A stretch of DNA of 64,000 bases from the NCBI RefSeq assembly GCF_000004195.4, contig NC_030680.2, positions 1,924,964 to 1,988,963 of the forward strand. The letters run 5' to 3'. Numbering within the stretch: position 1 is the first letter of the stretch; the number at the start of each line of letters is the position of its first letter. The position numbers and the translations under genes were made by a program. The notes beneath the pieces are model-generated. The model did no database searches. It was given only the letters and a program-made list of their open reading frames with translations, and was not told the DNA's origin. This document shows positions 31,630 to 44,500 of the stretch, piece after piece. The DNA is from Xenopus tropicalis (Eukaryota; Chordata; Amphibia; Anura; Pipidae).

Positions 31630-33032
31630 GTTTATTTTGCTCGGTTTATACAATACACCAGGATTTGGAATTATTTCTTGGGGTGCCAGGTCCCCACTAT
31701 GGGTTGTCTGGGAGTTGGACATTATTACAAGGCCCATTGGTCTGGGGCTGGGGGTCACTGTACAGTAAGGCTAACACTGACACCTACTGGGAGTATCTGG
31801 AATTGCCCCTGTACCCACCTTTACAGACCCTCACTGGCTTCATATTGGGGGATTCTGTGTGACTGGGAATGATACTGATCAGCAATGGAAATGATATTCC
31901 ACCTCCTTTGGAGTCTGGGCAGGGTAAATGCACCTGGGCAGCTTGGTACCCCCTATGGAAACAGTCAGGATAGATACCCCAGTCCTCAGGTTGATACCCC
32001 TAGCGTGTGAGTAGGGATCAAGGTTTATTTTAACCTGTCTCCTATCTCTACCCCATGGCCCTACTGCTGAGGCAACATTGCCGGATGGAAGAAATACTTC
32101 CTACTACTTTCCTTGGTGGGGCTGGAAAACTGCCCTTGCTTCCTTCCCTTTCTACCTCACTCCCCTAGAGAGAGCTTGACTAGAGTAACTATCTAACTAA
32201 TCCTCATTCATGGGGCCCTGTCCCCGACTTCACCAGAGTGGATGTTGTCACTCTGGGGTAAATGGCTTTACTGGGGCCTGTTTCTGCTCCCAGGCTCAGT
32301 GGTCCTTCACCCGAGAAGCAGAGGCAGCTAAAGAGGAAGCCACACCCTCCTGCTAGACACTATATTAGTCTGCAGGGGGCGTGTACAACCCTAATAACCA
32401 ATAAGATATAAGGCATAGTGCCAACTAGATACATGGGGCTCTGCCCAGTAACAGTAATAAAAAGAACTGGTAGGGGATTAAAGCGATAGGAGGGCTAAAC
32501 CCTATGGGTCCCTACATTCACCCAGGGGAATATAGGGAATATAATTACATATGTTCAAGCATAATAAGCAGTGCATGAATTAGTGCAAAAATAACACAGT
32601 ACCAACATCCTTCCATTCCTTCCAACCCCCGTACCCCGTAAGAGGCAGAAAAGGCAATGGGTCCCACCTAAAGGCAGGTTCAGGTAGATGTTGGAGTGAG
32701 GGCTCAGCAGTCCTGTCTCTAGAACCCAACTATTTACAGTCAATTGTCTCTCCAAGGAGAGGGTTCAACAAATTAAATGAGCAAGCCCATTATTGTGGGG
32801 CAACAAACGGCAGTGCAGGGTCACACCCTAGATGTCTCAAACGTAGAGGGAGTCTCTAGGTGTGGAGCAAATTGGTGGAAGATCCGGGTATATGATGGTA
32901 CCTATGGATTTCTCCCACCCTCCCGGGTACACAATTCCTCAAGCCTGAGGAAACCAATTAGGACTTCAGAAGTGGCGGTCATACTTGGCCCTTGTGTCCT
33001 CAAAGGAGATTTTGATATGTCATAGAGGTGGT

Positions 33033-33479
33033 TCACATCCTTTTGCCTTTGGGCAGGATCACTCCCCGGGACCTCAGTTTCTCCCTATGGACCAGATCAC
33101 CATAGATCCACTCCTCCAGATGCTTCTCAACTTTATCGTAGACCCATTCTGGAGCGTAGGGCATATAGTAGCCCCACCTCTCAAACACTTGGGCATTGAT
33201 GATCCTCTGCACTCTGGAGACTGTGCGCTGCTTTACAGGGTTTGCCCTTCCTGGAGCCACCCAGAAATGGTCATCTGTGGCAGGCACATAGGGTGTAAAG
33301 ATGGTTGCGATGGCTCTGGGGATGTTACTGGTTCCTCCTCTTTGAAGGACGAGTTCCCGGATAGAGGCCCAAAGTCCATGAGGTCCCACTTTGGTTTTGG
33401 GGATTTCCTCTTGGTTTGGTTGAATTCCGGATTGGATGCGCCAGGTGTTGGTGCCACTGCTTACCCCTCCCCACAGCAC
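33033..33479 (-). other. Unrecognised minus-strand open frame, copy B
   Basis: The duplicate of the 148-codon frame at 30318-30764, with one visible residue change (SGIQPNQ against SRIQPNQ). Its preservation reflects the recent duplication rather than selection. Confidence 0.3.
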
Positions 33480-33760
33480 TCCTGGCCACCATCTCTGGAT
33501 CCACCATATATAAGTTCAGCTGCGATGCAGTCCTCAGCCAGCTAGGCTCCTCCTGCTTCATGGCTGCAGTGGTAGCAACAGGCAGGCTTTGCACTGATAT
33601 GGCCTTTCAGGGTTCCTTAGCAGTGAGGGGAATTGAAGGTTTTACAGGCGCAGTGGTAGAACCCTCCTTGGGGAGGCACCATCCCCTGCGGACTTTTGGA
33701 GGTGGGTGTTGCCTCCGTCACTGTGGAGGAATTCTCCAAGTCACCTGGGGCCTGAATGAA

Positions 33761-33872
33761 CCTGATCGTGATAGATCTGGAAAGCTAAGCAGGGCTTGCC
33801 CTGGTCAGTGCTTGGAAGGGAGACCGCTGGGTACTCTTTGAATTTGATCATGGCCCTTTTGACTTTAGCTTA
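33761..33872 (+). repeat. 5S rRNA-derived element, second copy
   Basis: CCTGATCGTGATAGATCTGG, AAGCTAAGCAGGG, CCTGGTCAGTGCTTGG and GGGAGACCGCTGGGTA follow the order of 5S rRNA from about its position 28 to 105. The 40-bp tail matches the copy at 1637-1748. A truncated third copy (the first 15 bp) ends duplication copy A at 31046-31060. Confidence 0.78.
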
Positions 33873-33884
33873 GCGCCTTTCTAA

Positions 33885-34330
33885 GCTTTTTTCTTAATAT
33901 GATTTTTATTGATTTTGGGTAACAAAGGTGGGGGGTAACAGTACACATAATTGCGTCTTACGTGTTATATTCATTCAAAGTTATACATTGTATTAAAACT
34001 TAAAAATAAAAAGGGGAAAGAAAGAAGGAATGGGGTAGGGATGTCCCTCTAGCGAGCTGGGTTATAGATTGTTTGTAGAAGTCCGGTTCTTTGGAAGATA
34101 GCCGGTGAAACCATGTTGCGCTGTAGGTGCTGTAGTGTTCCAGAAAGGCTGAATAAGTGGACATGTCCAAAATATGTGCAGCAATGAGCCTTTGTCTTTG
34201 TTGCATCTCAAGCAGATATCGCTGGTATCCTTATAAATTAGTTTCAGTTTGGAAGGGGTATAGTACCATCTTGTAGCAATTTTATCATTTGTTTCTTGGA
34301 TTCTACGGCATCGAGAGCTTGTACAGAGAA
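33885..34330 (-). mobile_element. L1-like LINE ORF2 3' fragment
   Basis: Read on the minus strand from about 34300, it encodes TRWYYTPSKLKLIYKD, then CLRCNKDKGSLLHIFWTCP and FWNT. This is the characteristic C-terminal segment of L1/Tx1-type ORF2 (W/YYTP, CxRC, H..W.C). A stop, a short 3'UTR and ATCAATAAAAATC follow at the element's 3' end near 33900. No endonuclease or RT core is present, so this is a 5'-truncated dead copy. Confidence 0.8.
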
Positions 34331-34855
34331 AAGGGAATCATTTAACCATGAAATAAACCCAATAGGGCTGTTCTGCCCCAATAAGGGGTAATTATATCTT
34401 AGTTGGGATCAAGTACAGGTACTGTTTTATTATTACAGAGAAAAGGGAATCATTTAACCATGAAATAAACCCAATAGGGCTGTTCTGCCCCAATAAGGGG
34501 TAATTATATCTTAACAGTACCTGTACTTGATCCCAACTAAGATATAATTACCCCTTATTGGGGCAGAACAGCCCTATTGGGTTTATTTAATGGTTAAATG
34601 ATTCCCTTTTCTCTGTAATAATAAAACAGTACCTGTACTTGATCCCAACTAAGATATAATTACCCCTTATTGGGGCAGAACAGCCCTATTGGGTTTATTT
34701 CATGGTTAAATGATTCCCTTTTCTCTGTAATAATAAAACAGTACCTGTACTTGATCCCAACTAAGATATAATTACCCCTTATTGGGGCAGAACAGCCCTA
34801 TTGGGTTTATTTAATGGTTAAATGATTCCCTTTTTTTGTAATAATAAAACAGTAC
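34321..34855. repeat. 112-bp tandem and inverted repeat cluster
   Basis: From 34514, about three direct copies of a 112-bp unit start ACAGTACCTGTACTTGATCC. The same unit lies inverted at 34325-34512, so the cluster forms a large foldback centred near 34513. Flanking phrases (GGGGTAATTATATCTTA) match across the centre. Confidence 0.88.
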
Positions 34856-34926
34856 CAGCAGTTGATATCTATTTATTTCATTCTTTTGGGTGGACTTCTC
34901 TTTTAATCTTTTGTTTGTTTCCTCAG

Positions 34927-35023
34927 TGCTCTCTGCTGCCCCAAGTGGCCGGTATCTCCCCTATAAATACCCGCTCAGAGGGCCAGGCCGGCCTTTATAA
35001 AATGGCTGCTCACAAAGCAACAG
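34927..35023 (+). CDS. Candidate tail exon (low confidence)
   Basis: This 97-nt stretch has a good acceptor (TTTGTTTCCTCAG) and donor (GTAAGAAC). Entered in phase 1, as the TM exon or exon 9 would require, it encodes VLSAAPSGRYLPYKYPLRG and soon stops. That would be a short cytoplasmic-like tail with two or three Tyr. Entered in phase 0, it stays open and reads on into 35399-35470. No transcript evidence is available and conservation is unknown. Confidence 0.3.
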
Positions 35024-35398
35024 GTAAGAACTCAGAGCTTGAACTTGTTTCTTTTTTTATTCTTTTTTTTTTTATATTATGTTTGATTCAAATACAGATA
35101 TGTTTGTACAGGTATTTCATGCTCAGCCCATGTGAATTACAGGGCTCTCTGATACAATTAATGCCATGTGCAAACAACTCTAGCACAGGCTTCAAGCAGT
35201 GAGTAGGCCTCAGTTTGTATCAGTAACTCAGGGCAGGAGGGTTCATTGAGCCTCACACTGAGCATGTCAGACTGATACACAATCATTGTTGGGTTTGAAT
35301 CTGGTTTCTGCCTAGTGAAGTTACTTAGCAGGAATTAAAATAAAATAAATATTCTTACTGTGGGCTGAGTATAACATTTTATTTTTTTCCCCCTTAAG

Positions 35399-35470
35399 GT
35401 TTCCAGAAATACATAAATACAAAGAGAAATGAAGAGCAAAGGATCTGAGATTCTCTGTTCACTGAAACAG
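35399..35470 (+). CDS. Candidate tail or UTR exon (low confidence)
   Basis: This 72-nt stretch lies between a pyrimidine-rich acceptor (TTCCCCCTTAAG) and GTGAGG. In frame with the phase-0 reading of 34927-35023 it encodes GFQKYINTKRNEEQRI and stops. It could equally be a 5' or 3' non-coding exon. Confidence 0.25.
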
Positions 35471-35604
35471 GTGAGGTTTATATATAAACTGCCTCCTACT
35501 ATAAAATGTATATATAAATATAAATGTATAATATGGTCTTTATATAGTTCAGCTGGTTTAGTTCATGCTAGCTAATGCAGTTTTTGCACTGATTAAAGTG
35601 CTAC

Positions 35605-36556
35605 GGGTGGGGGGGTACATGGGGGTACCACTGTGATACAGGTGGGGGGGTACATGGGGGTGCCAGTGTGCTACAGGCGGGGGGTACATGGAGGTGCCAG
35701 TGTGCTACAGGTGGGGGGGGTGCCAGTGTGCTACAGGCGGGGGGGTACATGGGGGTGCCAGTGTGCTACAGGCAGGGGGTACATGGGGGTGCCAGTGTGC
35801 TACAGGCGGAGGGGTACATGGGGGTGCCAGTGTGCTACAGGCGGGGGGGTACATGGGGGTGCCAGTGTGCTACAGGCAGGGGGTACATGGGGGTGCCAGT
35901 GTGCTACAGGTGGGGGGGGTACATGGAGGTGCCAGTGTGCTACAGGTGGGGGGGGTGCCAGTGTGCTACAGGTGGGGGGGGTACATGGAGGTGCCAGTGT
36001 GCTACAGGTGGGGGGGGTGCCAGTGTGCTACAGGTGGGGGGGGTACATGGGGGTGCCAGTGTGCTACAGGCGGAGGGGGTACATGGGGGTGCCAGTGTGC
36101 TACAGGCGGAGGGGGTACATGGGGGTGCCAGTGTGCTACAGGCGGGGGGGTACATGGGGGTGCCAGTGTGCTACAGGCAGGGGGTACATGGGGGTGCCAG
36201 TGTGCTACAGGTGGGGGGGTACATGGGGGTGCCAGTGTGCTACAGGCAGGGGGTACATGGGGGTGCCAGTGTGCTACAGGCAGGGGGTACATGGGGGTGC
36301 CAGTGTGCTACAGGCGGGGGGGTACATGGGGGTGCCAGTGTGCTACAGGTGGGGGGGGTACATGGGGGTGCCAGTGTGCTACAGGTGGGGGGGTACATGG
36401 GGGTGCCAGTGGTGCTACAGGTGGGGGGGGTACATGGGGGTGCCAGTGTGCTACAGGTGGGGGGGGTACATGGGGGTGCCAGTGTGCTACAGGCGGGGGG
36501 GTACATGGGGATGCCAGTGTGCTACAGGCGGGGGGGTACATGGGTGTGCCAGTGTG
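35605..36556. repeat. About 36-bp G-rich minisatellite
   Basis: About 26 copies of GGTACATGGGGGTGCCAGTG TGCTACAGG(C/T) with a G5-G8 run of variable length. Frames across it shift with the G-run length and are not coding. Confidence 0.95.
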
Positions 36557-36899
36557 CCCTGGGAGCCAGGGGGACACTTCCCTGAAAGAGAATCCATGTT
36601 GCGAGTGGTACAGCTGCTAGAGGTGGGGGCTGCTCCATAGTTGGGACTTGCTCTGTAAGGGCCCTGCAGGGCATCTCTCTAAGTTGTGGCTCTGGCTTTG
36701 ATGATCCGCTGTGCCAATTCCAGTGAAGGTAACCCCCCTATGGAACTTCTGAATGGTTGTGTCCTCTTTAGAACCCCTGGCTCCCAGGGCAAACTGGGAA
36801 CTTGTTGTGCAGTCCCGTCTGTATCACTGAAATATTGTCCTTATGACTGAAATATTGGCATGTAAATGTATAAATAATTTCATCATACTGTCCTAGGCA
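36557..36899. other. Unique spacer between two arrays
   Basis: Non-coding. The part at 36600-36730 (GCTGCTAGAGGTGGGGGCTG, TTCCAGTGAAGG) faintly resembles the 330-bp segments embedded in the following array and may be their ancestral or diverged copy. Confidence 0.4.
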
Positions 36900-37977
36900 C
36901 ATGTGCGCCATATGCCCTCTTTATATTCTTGGCTTCATTTTGATAAATGTGTATTCCTGCCCTTAATTCAAAAGGAATACTGGGCCATATGCCCTCTATA
37001 GGAATACTGGGCCCTATGCCCTCTATAGGAATACTGGGCCCTATGCCCTCTATAGGAATACTGGGCCCTATGCCCTCTATAGGAATACTGGGCCCTATGC
37101 CCTCTATAGGAATACTGGGCCCTATGCCCTCTATAGGAATACTGGGCCCTATGCCCTCTATAGGAATACAGGGCCATATGCCCTCTTTATATTCTTGGCT
37201 TCTTGCCATTAAATGTGTATTCCTGCCTTTAATTTCAAAAGGAATACAGGGCCATATGCCCTCTATATATTCTTGGCTTCTTGCCATTAAATGTGTATTC
37301 CTGCCTTTAATTTCAAAAGGAATACTGGGCCATTTGCCCGCTATAGGAATACAGGGCCATATTCCCTCTTTATATTCTTGGCTTCATGCCATTAAATGTG
37401 TATTCCTGCCCTTAATTCAAAAGGAATACTGGGCCATTTGCCCGCTATAGGAATACTGGGCCATATGCCCTCTATAGGAATACAGGGCCCTATGCCCTCT
37501 ATAGGAATACAGGGCCCTATGCCCTCTATAGGAATACTGGGCCATATGCCCTCTATAGGAATACTGGGCCCTATGCCCTCTATAGGAATACTGGGCCCTA
37601 TGCCCTCTATAGGAATACTGGGCCCTATGCCCTCTATAGGAATACAGGGCCATATGCCCTCTTTATATTCTTGGCTTCTTGCCATTAAATGTGTATTCCT
37701 GCCTTTAATTTCAAAAGGAATACTGGGCCCTATGCCCTCTATAGGAATACTGGGCCCTATGCCCTCTATAGGAATACTGGGCCATATGCCCTCTATAGGA
37801 ATACTGGGCCATATGCCCTCTTTATATTCTTGGCTTCATGCCATTAAATATGTATTCCTGCCCTTAATTCAAAAGGAATACTGGACCCTATCTCCTCTAT
37901 AGGAATACTGGGCCCTATGCCCTCCATAGGAATACTGGGCCCTATGCCCTCTATAGGATTACAGGGCCATATGCCCC

Positions 37978-38310
37978 TTTAATGCTGCCCCTATGAATCC
38001 TGGGAGGTAGAGTTCCTGGGGCTGGCACTTATCAGAAAGAGCCCAAGTTGGGGGGCAGTTTGGCTGCTAGAGGGGGGGCTGCTCCGGCTGGGATTGATGG
38101 GCTGCAAGGCGCCTGCAGTTCTTCTTTCACTGAAGTTGTAACTCTTACTTTGAAACAGCCATTTTAATTCTAATGAAAGGTTAATAACTCTTGGTACTTG
38201 GCTTAATGCAGAATCAGTGTGTATTCCCATCTTTCCTTCCAGTGGGATACAGGGCCATATGCCCTTTTATACTGCCCCCCTTTAATATGCTTGGACTCGT
38301 GCCAGTAAAT
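37978..38310. repeat. 330-bp embedded segment, copy 1
   Basis: Non-27-bp sequence from CTTTAATGCTGCCCCTATGA to CTTGGACTCGTGCCAGTAAA. It differs from the other four copies by an extra GTAGA after TGGGAG. Confidence 0.9.
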
Positions 38311-41181
38311 GTGTATTCCTGCCCTTAATGCAAAAGGAATATAGGGCCATATGCCCTCTTTATATTTTTAGCTTGATGCAGGTTAAATGTGTATTCCTGC
38401 CCTTTATTCAAATGGAATATAGGGCCATATGCCCTCTATAGGAATACAGGGCCCTATGCCCTCTTTATATTCTTGGCTTCATGCCATTAAATGTGTATTC
38501 CTGCCCTTAATTCAAAAGGAATACTGGGCCATATGCCCTCTTTATATTCTTGGCTTCATGCCATTAAATGTGTATTCCTGCCCTTAATTCAAAAGGAATA
38601 CTGGGCCATTTGCCCGCTATAGGAATACTGGGCCATTTGCCCGCTATAGGAATACTGGGCCATATGCCCTCTATAGGAATACAGGGCCATATGCCCTCTA
38701 TAGGAATACAGGGCCATATGCCCTCTATAGGAATACAGGGCCATATGCCCTCTATAGGAATACAGGGCCATATTCCCTCTTTATATTCTTGGCTTCATGC
38801 CATTAAATGTGTATTCCTGCCCTTAATTCAAAAGGAATACTGGGCCATTTGCCCGCTATAGGAATACTGGGCCATATGCCCTCTATAGGAATACAGGGCC
38901 ATATGCCCTCTTTAGGAATACAGGGCCCTATGCCCTCTATAGGAATACAGGGCCATATGCCCTCTATAGGAATACAGGGCCATATGCCCTCTTTATATTC
39001 TTGGCTTCATGCCATTAAATGTGTATTCCTGCCCTTAATTTCAAAAGGAATACTAGGCCATATGCCCTCTTTATATTCTTGGCTTCTTGCTATTAAATGT
39101 GTATTCCTGCCCTTTATTCAAAAAGAATACTGTGCCATATGCCCTCTTTAGGAATACAGGGCCATATGCCCTCTATAGGAATACAGGGCCATATGCCCTC
39201 TTTATATTCTTGGCTTCATGCCATTAAATATGTATTCCTGCCTTTAATTTCAAAAGGAATACAGGGCCATATGCCCTCTTTAGGAATACAGGGCCATATG
39301 CCCTCTATAAGAATACAGGGCCATATGCCCTCTATAGGAATACAGGGCCATTTGCCCTCTATAGGAATACAGGGCCATATGCCCTCTTTATATTCTTGGC
39401 TTCATGCTATTAAATGTGTATTCCTGCCCTTAATTCAAAAAGAATACTGGGCCATATGCCCTCTTTAGGAATACAGGGCCATATGCCCTCTATAGGAGTA
39501 CAGGGCCATATGCCCTCTATAGGAGTACAGGGCCATATGCCCTCTATAGGAGTACAGGGCCATATGCCCTCTATAGGAGTACAGGGCCATATGCCCTCTA
39601 TAGGAGTACAGGGCCATATGCCCTCTATAGGAGTACAGGGCCATATGCCCTCTATAGGAGTACAGGGCCATATGCCCTCTATAGGAGTACAGGGCCATAT
39701 GCCCTCTATAGGAGTACAGGGCCATATGCCCTCTATAGGAGTACAGGGCCATATGCCCTCTATAGGAGTACAGGGCCATATGCCCTCTATAGGAGTACAG
39801 GGCCATATGCCCTCTATAGGAGTACAGGGCCATATGCCCTCTATAGGAGTACAGGGCCATATGCCCTCTATAGGAGTACAGGGCCATATGCCCTCTATAG
39901 GAGTACAGGGCCATATGCCCTCTATAGGAGTACAGGGCCATATGCCCTCTATAGGAGTACAGGGCCATATGCCCTCTTTATATTCTTGGCTTCATGCCAT
40001 TAAATGTGTATTCCTGCCCTTAATTCAAAAGGAATACAGGGCAATATGCCCTCTTTAGAAATACAGGGCCATATGCCCTCTTCAGGAATACAGGGCCATA
40101 TGCCCTCTTTATATTCTTGGCTTCATGCCATTAAATGTGTATTCCTGCCCTTAATTCAAAAGGAATACAGGGCCATATGCCCTCTTTAGGAATACAGGGC
40201 CATATGCCCTCTTTATATTCTTGGCTTCATGCTGGTAAATGTGTATTCCTGCCCTTAATTCAAAAAGAATACAGGGCCATATGCCCTCTTTACATTCTTG
40301 GCTTCATGCTATTAAATGTGTATTCCTGCCCTTAATTCAAAAAGAATACAGGGCCATATGCCCTCTTTACATTCTTGGCTTCATGCCATTTAATGTGTAT
40401 TCATGCCCTTAATTCAAAAAGAATACTGGGCCATATGCCCTCTTTAGGAATACTGGGCCATATGCCCTCTTTAGGAATACAGGGCCATATGCCCTCTTTA
40501 TATTCTTGGCTTCATGCCATTAAATGTGTATTCCTGCCCTTAATTTCAAAAGGAATACTGGGCCATATGCCCTCTATAGGAATACAGGGCCATATGCCCT
40601 CTTTATATTCTTGGCTTCATGCCATTAAATGTGTATTCCTGCCCTTAATTCAAAAGGAATACAGGGCCCTATGCCCTCTATAGGAATACAGGGCCCTATG
40701 CCCTCTATAGGAATACGGGGCCATATGCCCTCTATAGGAATAATGGGCCATTTGCCCTCTATAGGAATACAGGGCCCTATGCCCTCTTTATATTGTTGGC
40801 TTCATGCTATTAAATGTGTATTCCTGCCCTTAATTTCAAAAGGAATACTGGGCCATATGCCCTCTTTATATTCTTTGCTTCATGCCATTAAATGTGTATT
40901 CCTGCCCTTAATTTCAAAAGGAATACTGGGCCATATGCCCTCTATAGGAATACTGGGCCATTTGCCTTCTATAGGAATACAGGGCAATATACCCTTTATT
41001 GGAATACAGGGCAATATACCCTTTATAGGAATACAGGGCCCTATGCCCTCTATAGGAATACAGGGCAATATACCCTTTATAGGAATACTGGGCCATATGC
41101 CCTCTTAAGGAATACAGGGCCATATGCCCTCTATAGGAATACTGGGCCCTATCCCTTTATAGGAATACAGGGCCATATGCC

Positions 41182-41505
41182 CCTTTAATGCTGCCCCTAT
41201 GAATCCTGGGAGTTCCTGGGGCTGGCACTTATCAGTAAGAGCCCAAGTTGGGGGGCAGTTTGGCTGCTAGAGGGGGGGCTGCTCCGGCTGGGATTGATGG
41301 GCTGCAAGGCGCCTGCAGTTCTTTCACTGAAGTTGTAGCTCTCGCTTTGAAACAGCCATTTTAATTCTAATGAAAGGTTAATAACTCTTGGTACTTGGCT
41401 TAATGCAGAATCAGTGTGTATTCCCATCTTTCCTTCCAGTGGGATACAGGGCCATATGCCCTTTTATACTGCCCCCCTTTAATATGCTTGGACTCATGCC
41501 AGTAA
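41182..41505. repeat. 330-bp embedded segment, copy 2
   Basis: Same segment as 37978, lacking the GTAGA insertion and with a small deletion in the CTTCTTTCACTG phrase. Confidence 0.9.
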
Positions 41506-44500
41506 ATGTGTATTCCTGCCCTTTTAAAAGGAATACAGGGCCCTATGCCCTCTATAGGAATACAGGGCCATATGCCCTCTTTATATTCTTGGCTTTATGC
41601 TGTTAAATGTGTATTCCTACCCTTAATGCAAAAGGAATACAGGGCCATATGCCCTCTTTATATTTTTGGCTTCATTCTGTTAAATGTGTATTCCTACCCT
41701 TTATTCAAAAGGAATACAGGGCCATATGCCCTCTATAGGAATACAGGGCCATATGCCCTCTATAGGAATACAGGGCCATATGCCCTCTATAGGAATACAG
41801 GGCCATATGCCCTCTATAGGAATACAGGGCCATATGCCCTCTATAGGAATACAGGGCCATATGCCCTCTATAGGAATACAGGGCCATATGCCCTCTATAG
41901 GAATACAGGGCCATATGCCCTCTATAGGAATACAGGGCCATATGCCCTCTTTAGATTCTTGCCTTTATGCTTGTAAATGTGTATTCCTGCCCTTAATGCA
42001 AAAGGAATACAGGGCCATATGCCCTCTATAGGAATACAGGGCCATATGCCCTCTTTATATTCTTGGCTTCATGCTATTAAATGTGTATTCCTGCCCTTAA
42101 TTCAAAAGGAATACAGGGCCATATGCCCTCTATAGGAATACAGGGCCATATGCCCTCTATAGGAATACAGGGCCATATGCCCTCTATAGGAATACAGGGC
42201 CATATGCCCTCTATAGGAATACAGGGCCATATGCCCTCTATAGGAATACAGGGCCATATGCCCTCTATTGGAATACAGGGCCATATGCCCTTTATAGGAA
42301 TACAGGGCCATATGCCCTCTATAGGAATACAGGGCCATATGCCCTCTATAGGAATACAGGGCCATATGCCCTCTATAGGAATACAGGGCCATATGCCCTC
42401 TATAGGAATACAGGGCCATATGCCCTCTATTGGAATACAGGGCCATATGCCCTCTATAGGAATACAGGGCCATATGCCCTCTATAGGAATACAGGGCCAT
42501 ATGCCCTCTTTATATTCTTGGCTTCATGCCATTAAATGTGTATTCCTGCCCTTAATTCAAAAGGAATACAGGGCCATATGCCCACTATAGGAATACAGGG
42601 CCCTATGCCCTCTTTATATTCTTGGCTTCATGCCATTAAATGTGTATTCCTGCTCTTAATTCAAAAGGAATACAGGGCCATATGCCCTCTATAGGAATAC
42701 AGGGCCATATGCCCTCTATAGGAATACAGGGCCATATGCCCTCTATTGGAATACAGGGCCATATGCCCTCTATAGGAATACAGGGCCATATGCCCTCTAT
42801 AGGAATACAGGGCCATATGCCCTCTTTATATTCTTGGCTTCTTGCCATTAAATGTGTATTCCTGCCATTCAAAAGGCATACAGGGCCATATGCCCTCTAT
42901 AGGAATAATGGGCCATATGCCCTCTTTATATTCTTGGCTTCATGCCATTAAAATTGTATTCCTCCCCTTAATTTCAAAAGGAATACTGGGCCATATGCCC
43001 TCTATAGGAATACAGGGCCATTTGCCCTCTATAGGAATACAGGGCCATTTGCCCTCTATAGGAATACAGGGCCATTTGCCCTCTATAGGAATACAGGGCC
43101 CTATGCCCTCTATAGGAATACAGGGCCCTATGCCCTCTATAGGAATACAGGGCCCTATGCCCTCTATAGGAATACAGGGCCCTATGCCCTCTATAGGAAT
43201 ACAGGGCCCTATGACCTCTATAGGAATACAGGGCCATATGCCCTCTATAGGAATACAGGGCCATATGCCCTCTATAGGAATACAGGGCCATATGCCCTCT
43301 ATAGGAATACAGGGCCATATGCCCTCTATAGGAATACAGGGCCATATGCCCTCTATAGGAATACAGGGCCATATGCCCTCTATAGGAATACAGGGCCATA
43401 TGCCCTCTATAGGAATACAGGGCCATATGCCCACTTTATATTCTTGGCTTCATGCCATTAAATGTGTATTCCTGCCCTTAATTCAAAAGGAATACAGGGC
43501 CATATGCCCTCTTTATATTCTTGGCTTCTTGCCATTAAATGTGTATTCCTGCCATTCAAAAGGCATACAGGGCCATATGCCCTCTATAGGAATAATGGGC
43601 CATATGCCCTCTTTATATTCTTGGCTTCATGCCATTAAAATTGTATTCCTCCCCTTAATTTCAAAAGGAATACTGGGCCATATGCCCTCTATAGGAATAC
43701 AGGGCCATTTGCCCTCTATAGGAATACAGGGCCATTTGCCCTCTATAGGAATACAGGGCCCTATGCCCTCTATAGGAATACAGGGCCCTATGCCCTCTAT
43801 AGGAATACAGGGCCCTATGCCCTCTATAGGAATACAGGGCCCTATGCCCTCTATAGGAATACAGGGCCCTATGCGCTCTTTATATTGACGGCTTCATGCT
43901 ATTAAATGTGTATTCCTGCCCTTAATTTCAAAAGGAATACTGGGCCATATGCCCTCTTTAGGAATACAGGGCCATATGCCCTCTTTATATTCTTGGCTTC
44001 ATGCTATTAAATGTGTATTCCTGCCCTTAATTCAAAAAGAATACTGTGCCATATGCCCTCTTTAGGAATACTGGGCCATATGCCCTCTTTAGGAATACAG
44101 GGCCATATGCCCTCTATAGGAATACAGGGCCCTATGCCCTCTATAGGAATACAGGGCCCTATGCCCTCTATAGGAATACAGGTCCATATGCCCTCTAGGA
44201 ATACAGGTCCATATGCCCTCTTTAGGAATACAGGGCCATATGCCCTCTATAGGAATACAGGGCCCTATGCCCTCTATAGGAATACAGGGCCCTATGCCCT
44301 CTATAGGAATACAGGGCCATATGCCCTCTTTAGGAATACAGGGCCATATGCCCTCTTTAGGAATACAGGGCCCTATGCCCTCTATAGGAATACAGGGCCA
44401 TATGCCCTCTATAGGAATACAGGGCCATATGCCCTCTTTATATTCTTGGCTTCATGCCATTAAATGTGTATTCCTGCCCTTAATTTCAAAAGGAATACAG

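Larger units (their letters stand above)
31064..33778. repeat. 2.7-kb tandem segmental duplication, copy B
   Basis: Copy B of 28349-31063. It keeps only two units of the 81-bp array and continues into a complete 5S-like element at its right end, where copy A is truncated. That polarity shows that copy B carries the original right boundary. Confidence 0.93.

Noticed and set aside
35633..36640. Open frames of 305-335 codons on the plus strand
   Set aside because: They come from a 36-bp minisatellite; three overlapping frames are open, and frame depends on the G-run length.
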